A stretch of DNA of 6,493 bases from positions 48,519 to 55,011 of the forward strand of contig NVVH01000007.1 of assembly GCA_002402135.1 (NCBI GenBank). The letters are read 5' to 3'. Shown piece by piece: positions 5,139 to 6,493 of this stretch. A program made the translations under genes and the position numbers. Numbering within the stretch: the stretch's first letter is position 1; every line of letters begins with the position of its first letter. The notes beneath the pieces are model-generated. The model made no database searches. It saw only the letters and a program-made list of their open reading frames with translations, and was not told where the DNA came from. Source of the stretch: Fidelibacterota bacterium (GTDB lineage: Bacteria > Fidelibacterota > Marinisomatia > Marinisomatales > UBA2128).

Positions 5139-6493
5139 ATGATGAAATCGTTATTCAAAATCTTTACATCACTGCTGCTGATCTCTGGATTGGTGTTCTA
5201 TGTAGGATGTGAGGAAGATGCTACTACTACTGCTGATTTCCCAGACAAGCCCATTAAGATTGTAGTATATACCGGTCCCGGAGGTCTTATCGATATAACA
5301 GCGCGGAAATTCACTGCCGTAGCATATAAATATGTAGATGCCACTTTTGTTGTTGAGAACAAACCGGGCGCAGGCGGGATTGTGGCTTTAAAAAAAGTAC
5401 TCCAAGCACCTGAAGATGGCTACACATTGTATGCATGTACAAAATCAAATATAGCCAAATTTGTTTTAGCTGGAGTTGGAAATTATGTAGACGCTTTGCA
5501 TTGGACCGCCATGCTGATGGCTGATCCGGAATGTGTTATTACAAACAAGAAAAACTCCATTTATGAATGGCAAGCGATCGTTAATCATGCTAAAAACAAT
5601 CCCGGCGAACAGAATTGGGTTGGTCCGGCTACCGGCGGACTAGATCATATTACGGCAATGAAGATATGGGATAAGTACAACATAGATGCAAAATGGATTC
5701 CATCAAAAAGTGGTGGAAAAGCGATTGCCGAATTGCTCGGCAAAAGGGGAATTGCCTATGTAGGAAATCCTCGTGATGCTCTTGGAAATCCCGATCTGTA
5801 TATTGCTGCAGTTTCCAGTAGTCAACGTTTAAATGTATTTCCTGATACACCTACCTTTACAGAACTCGGGATGCCAGATTTGGAAAATGAATTCATGTGG
5901 CGCGGATTCGCCTTGAAAGCAGGAACTTCGCCTGAAATCATTGACTGGTATACCACTCTTTTCAAAAAAGTGACTGCTGATCCCGACTGGCGTGAATTTT
6001 GGAGTCGTGGGGGGATCGATGTGGAATTTATCGGTGGGGATGAATTCGCTGAAATGGTTCATGAGGATGTTGCCACATTTGAATACTATCTAAAAAAATC
6101 CGCCATCATATCTGATCCTGATATCAACGGACTGGCCAGATTTGCCCAAGGATATCCACTAATGGGTTTAATTATTGGATTAATCGTTATATTGATCCTG
6201 TTTGGTATAAGGATTTACCGGTCAAATTTAACTCATATTCTTGGAAGAGTAATGGTTATCGGTTTTTTCTTAATCGTTTCCACTGTGTTTTATCTACAAT
6301 CTTTAATCTTTCCGATAAATAGCGTTATCGGGGCGGCGGCTGTTCCGCGCTTATGGATAACTGTCCTGATTCCCCTGAATTTATTACTCTTGGTGCGCAC
6401 AATAAAAAGGCGGGAGGAAATAGGAGCCAGCGGTTCAAAAGTTAACCTTGTGCTGACATTCATCGGATTTCTGGTCGTGTACCTCATTGCAAT
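5139..6493 (+). CDS. TctC-TctB fusion: substrate-binding lipoprotein joined to small membrane subunit of a tripartite tricarboxylate transporter, C-terminus cut by window edge
   Basis: One frame runs from the ATG at 5139 to the right edge (451 codons) without a stop. The N-terminus KSLFKIFTSLLLISGLVFYVGC has a lipobox ending at C24, so this should be a membrane-anchored lipoprotein. The TctC (periplasmic solute-binding) domain begins at FPDKPIKIVV and shows GPGGLIDITAR, ENKPGAGGIVA and APEDGYTLYA. These match the family's ligand-loop and PGAGG signatures; the domain ends near residue 325. It then continues into hydrophobic segments at about 343-360, 371-390, 401-420 and 435 onward. The segment FPINSVIGAAAVPRLW between the second and third resembles TctB. 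Basic stretches (RIYRSNLTHILGR; RTIKRREE) fall after helices 1 and 3, which fits a periplasmic TctC domain. The family moves tri- or dicarboxylates or other organic acids using an ion gradient; the substrate here is unknown. An in-frame ATG at 5094, two bases after the CYTH stop, would add 15 residues, but 5139 (or 5142) gives a more normal signal peptide. Neither has a clear SD, suggesting translational coupling. Confidence 0.87.
   Translation, partial: MMKSLFKIFTSLLLISGLVFYVGCEEDATTTADFPDKPIKIVVYTGPGGLIDITARKFTAVAYKYVDATFVVENKPGAGGIVALKKVLQAPEDGYTLYACTKSNIAKFVLAGVGNYVDALHWTAMLMADPECVITNKKNSIYEWQAIVNHAKNNPGEQNWVGPATGGLDHITAMKIWDKYNIDAKWIPSKSGGKAIAELLGKRGIAYVGNPRDALGNPDLYIAAVSSSQRLNVFPDTPTFTELGMPDLENEFMWRGFALKAGTSPEIIDWYTTLFKKVTADPDWREFWSRGGIDVEFIGGDEFAEMVHEDVATFEYYLKKSAIISDPDINGLARFAQGYPLMGLIIGLIVILILFGIRIYRSNLTHILGRVMVIGFFLIVSTVFYLQSLIFPINSVIGAAAVPRLWITVLIPLNLLLLVRTIKRREEIGASGSKVNLVLTFIGFLVVYLIA

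Noticed and set aside
5219..5236. GCTACTACTACTGCTGAT trinucleotide-like run.
   Set aside because: It encodes a short Ala/Thr linker right after the lipidated Cys, which is typical of lipoproteins; it is too short to count as a microsatellite.
5829..6062. Minus-strand frames opposite the transporter gene (also 5650-5850 and 6290-6487).
   Set aside because: They are antisense to TctC/TctB coding sequence with clear family motifs, are short, and have no SD or recognisable product.

Overview
The window reads as a piece of an ordinary Gram-negative bacterial chromosome. Secreted and lipoprotein-type signal peptides are present, Shine-Dalgarno (SD) sites precede some genes but not others, and the gene families are common in FCB-group lineages (Bacteroidetes, Marinimicrobia and relatives). 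That assignment is an inference from family resemblance, not from a marker gene. There is no rRNA, tRNA, CRISPR array, transposase or phage gene. Two long reading frames run off the window edges and are therefore incomplete.

Left part, minus strand: positions 2852 down to 1 are one uninterrupted frame of 950 codons. It encodes a secreted two-module metal-dependent amidohydrolase. The N-terminal module has lost most metal ligands. The second module, about residue 580 onward, keeps the HxH, His, His and Asp set. Upstream on the same strand, 52 bp away, is a LOG-family (lysine-decarboxylase-like Rossmann fold) nucleotide phosphoribohydrolase (2905-3699, start moved inward from 3849).

Right part, plus strand: a divergent 200-bp AT-rich spacer (3700-3899) separates the LOG gene from a rightward set of three genes. 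These are a 211-aa protein that looks like a diverged CYTH/triphosphate-tunnel protein (3900-4535), a clear short CYTH enzyme (4618-5091), and a long frame starting at about 5139 that is open at the right edge. The two CYTH-type genes are separated by a perfect 13-bp inverted repeat.

The most unusual item is the last frame. It encodes a TctC-type substrate-binding lipoprotein of the tripartite tricarboxylate transporter (TTT) family. It continues without a stop into four predicted membrane helices resembling the small membrane subunit TctB. The charge pattern fits a periplasmic TctC domain tethered to a TctB-like domain through one extra helix. A TctA-type large permease gene would be expected just beyond the right edge. 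The CYTH pair has no obvious functional link to the transporter beyond shared strand and close spacing.
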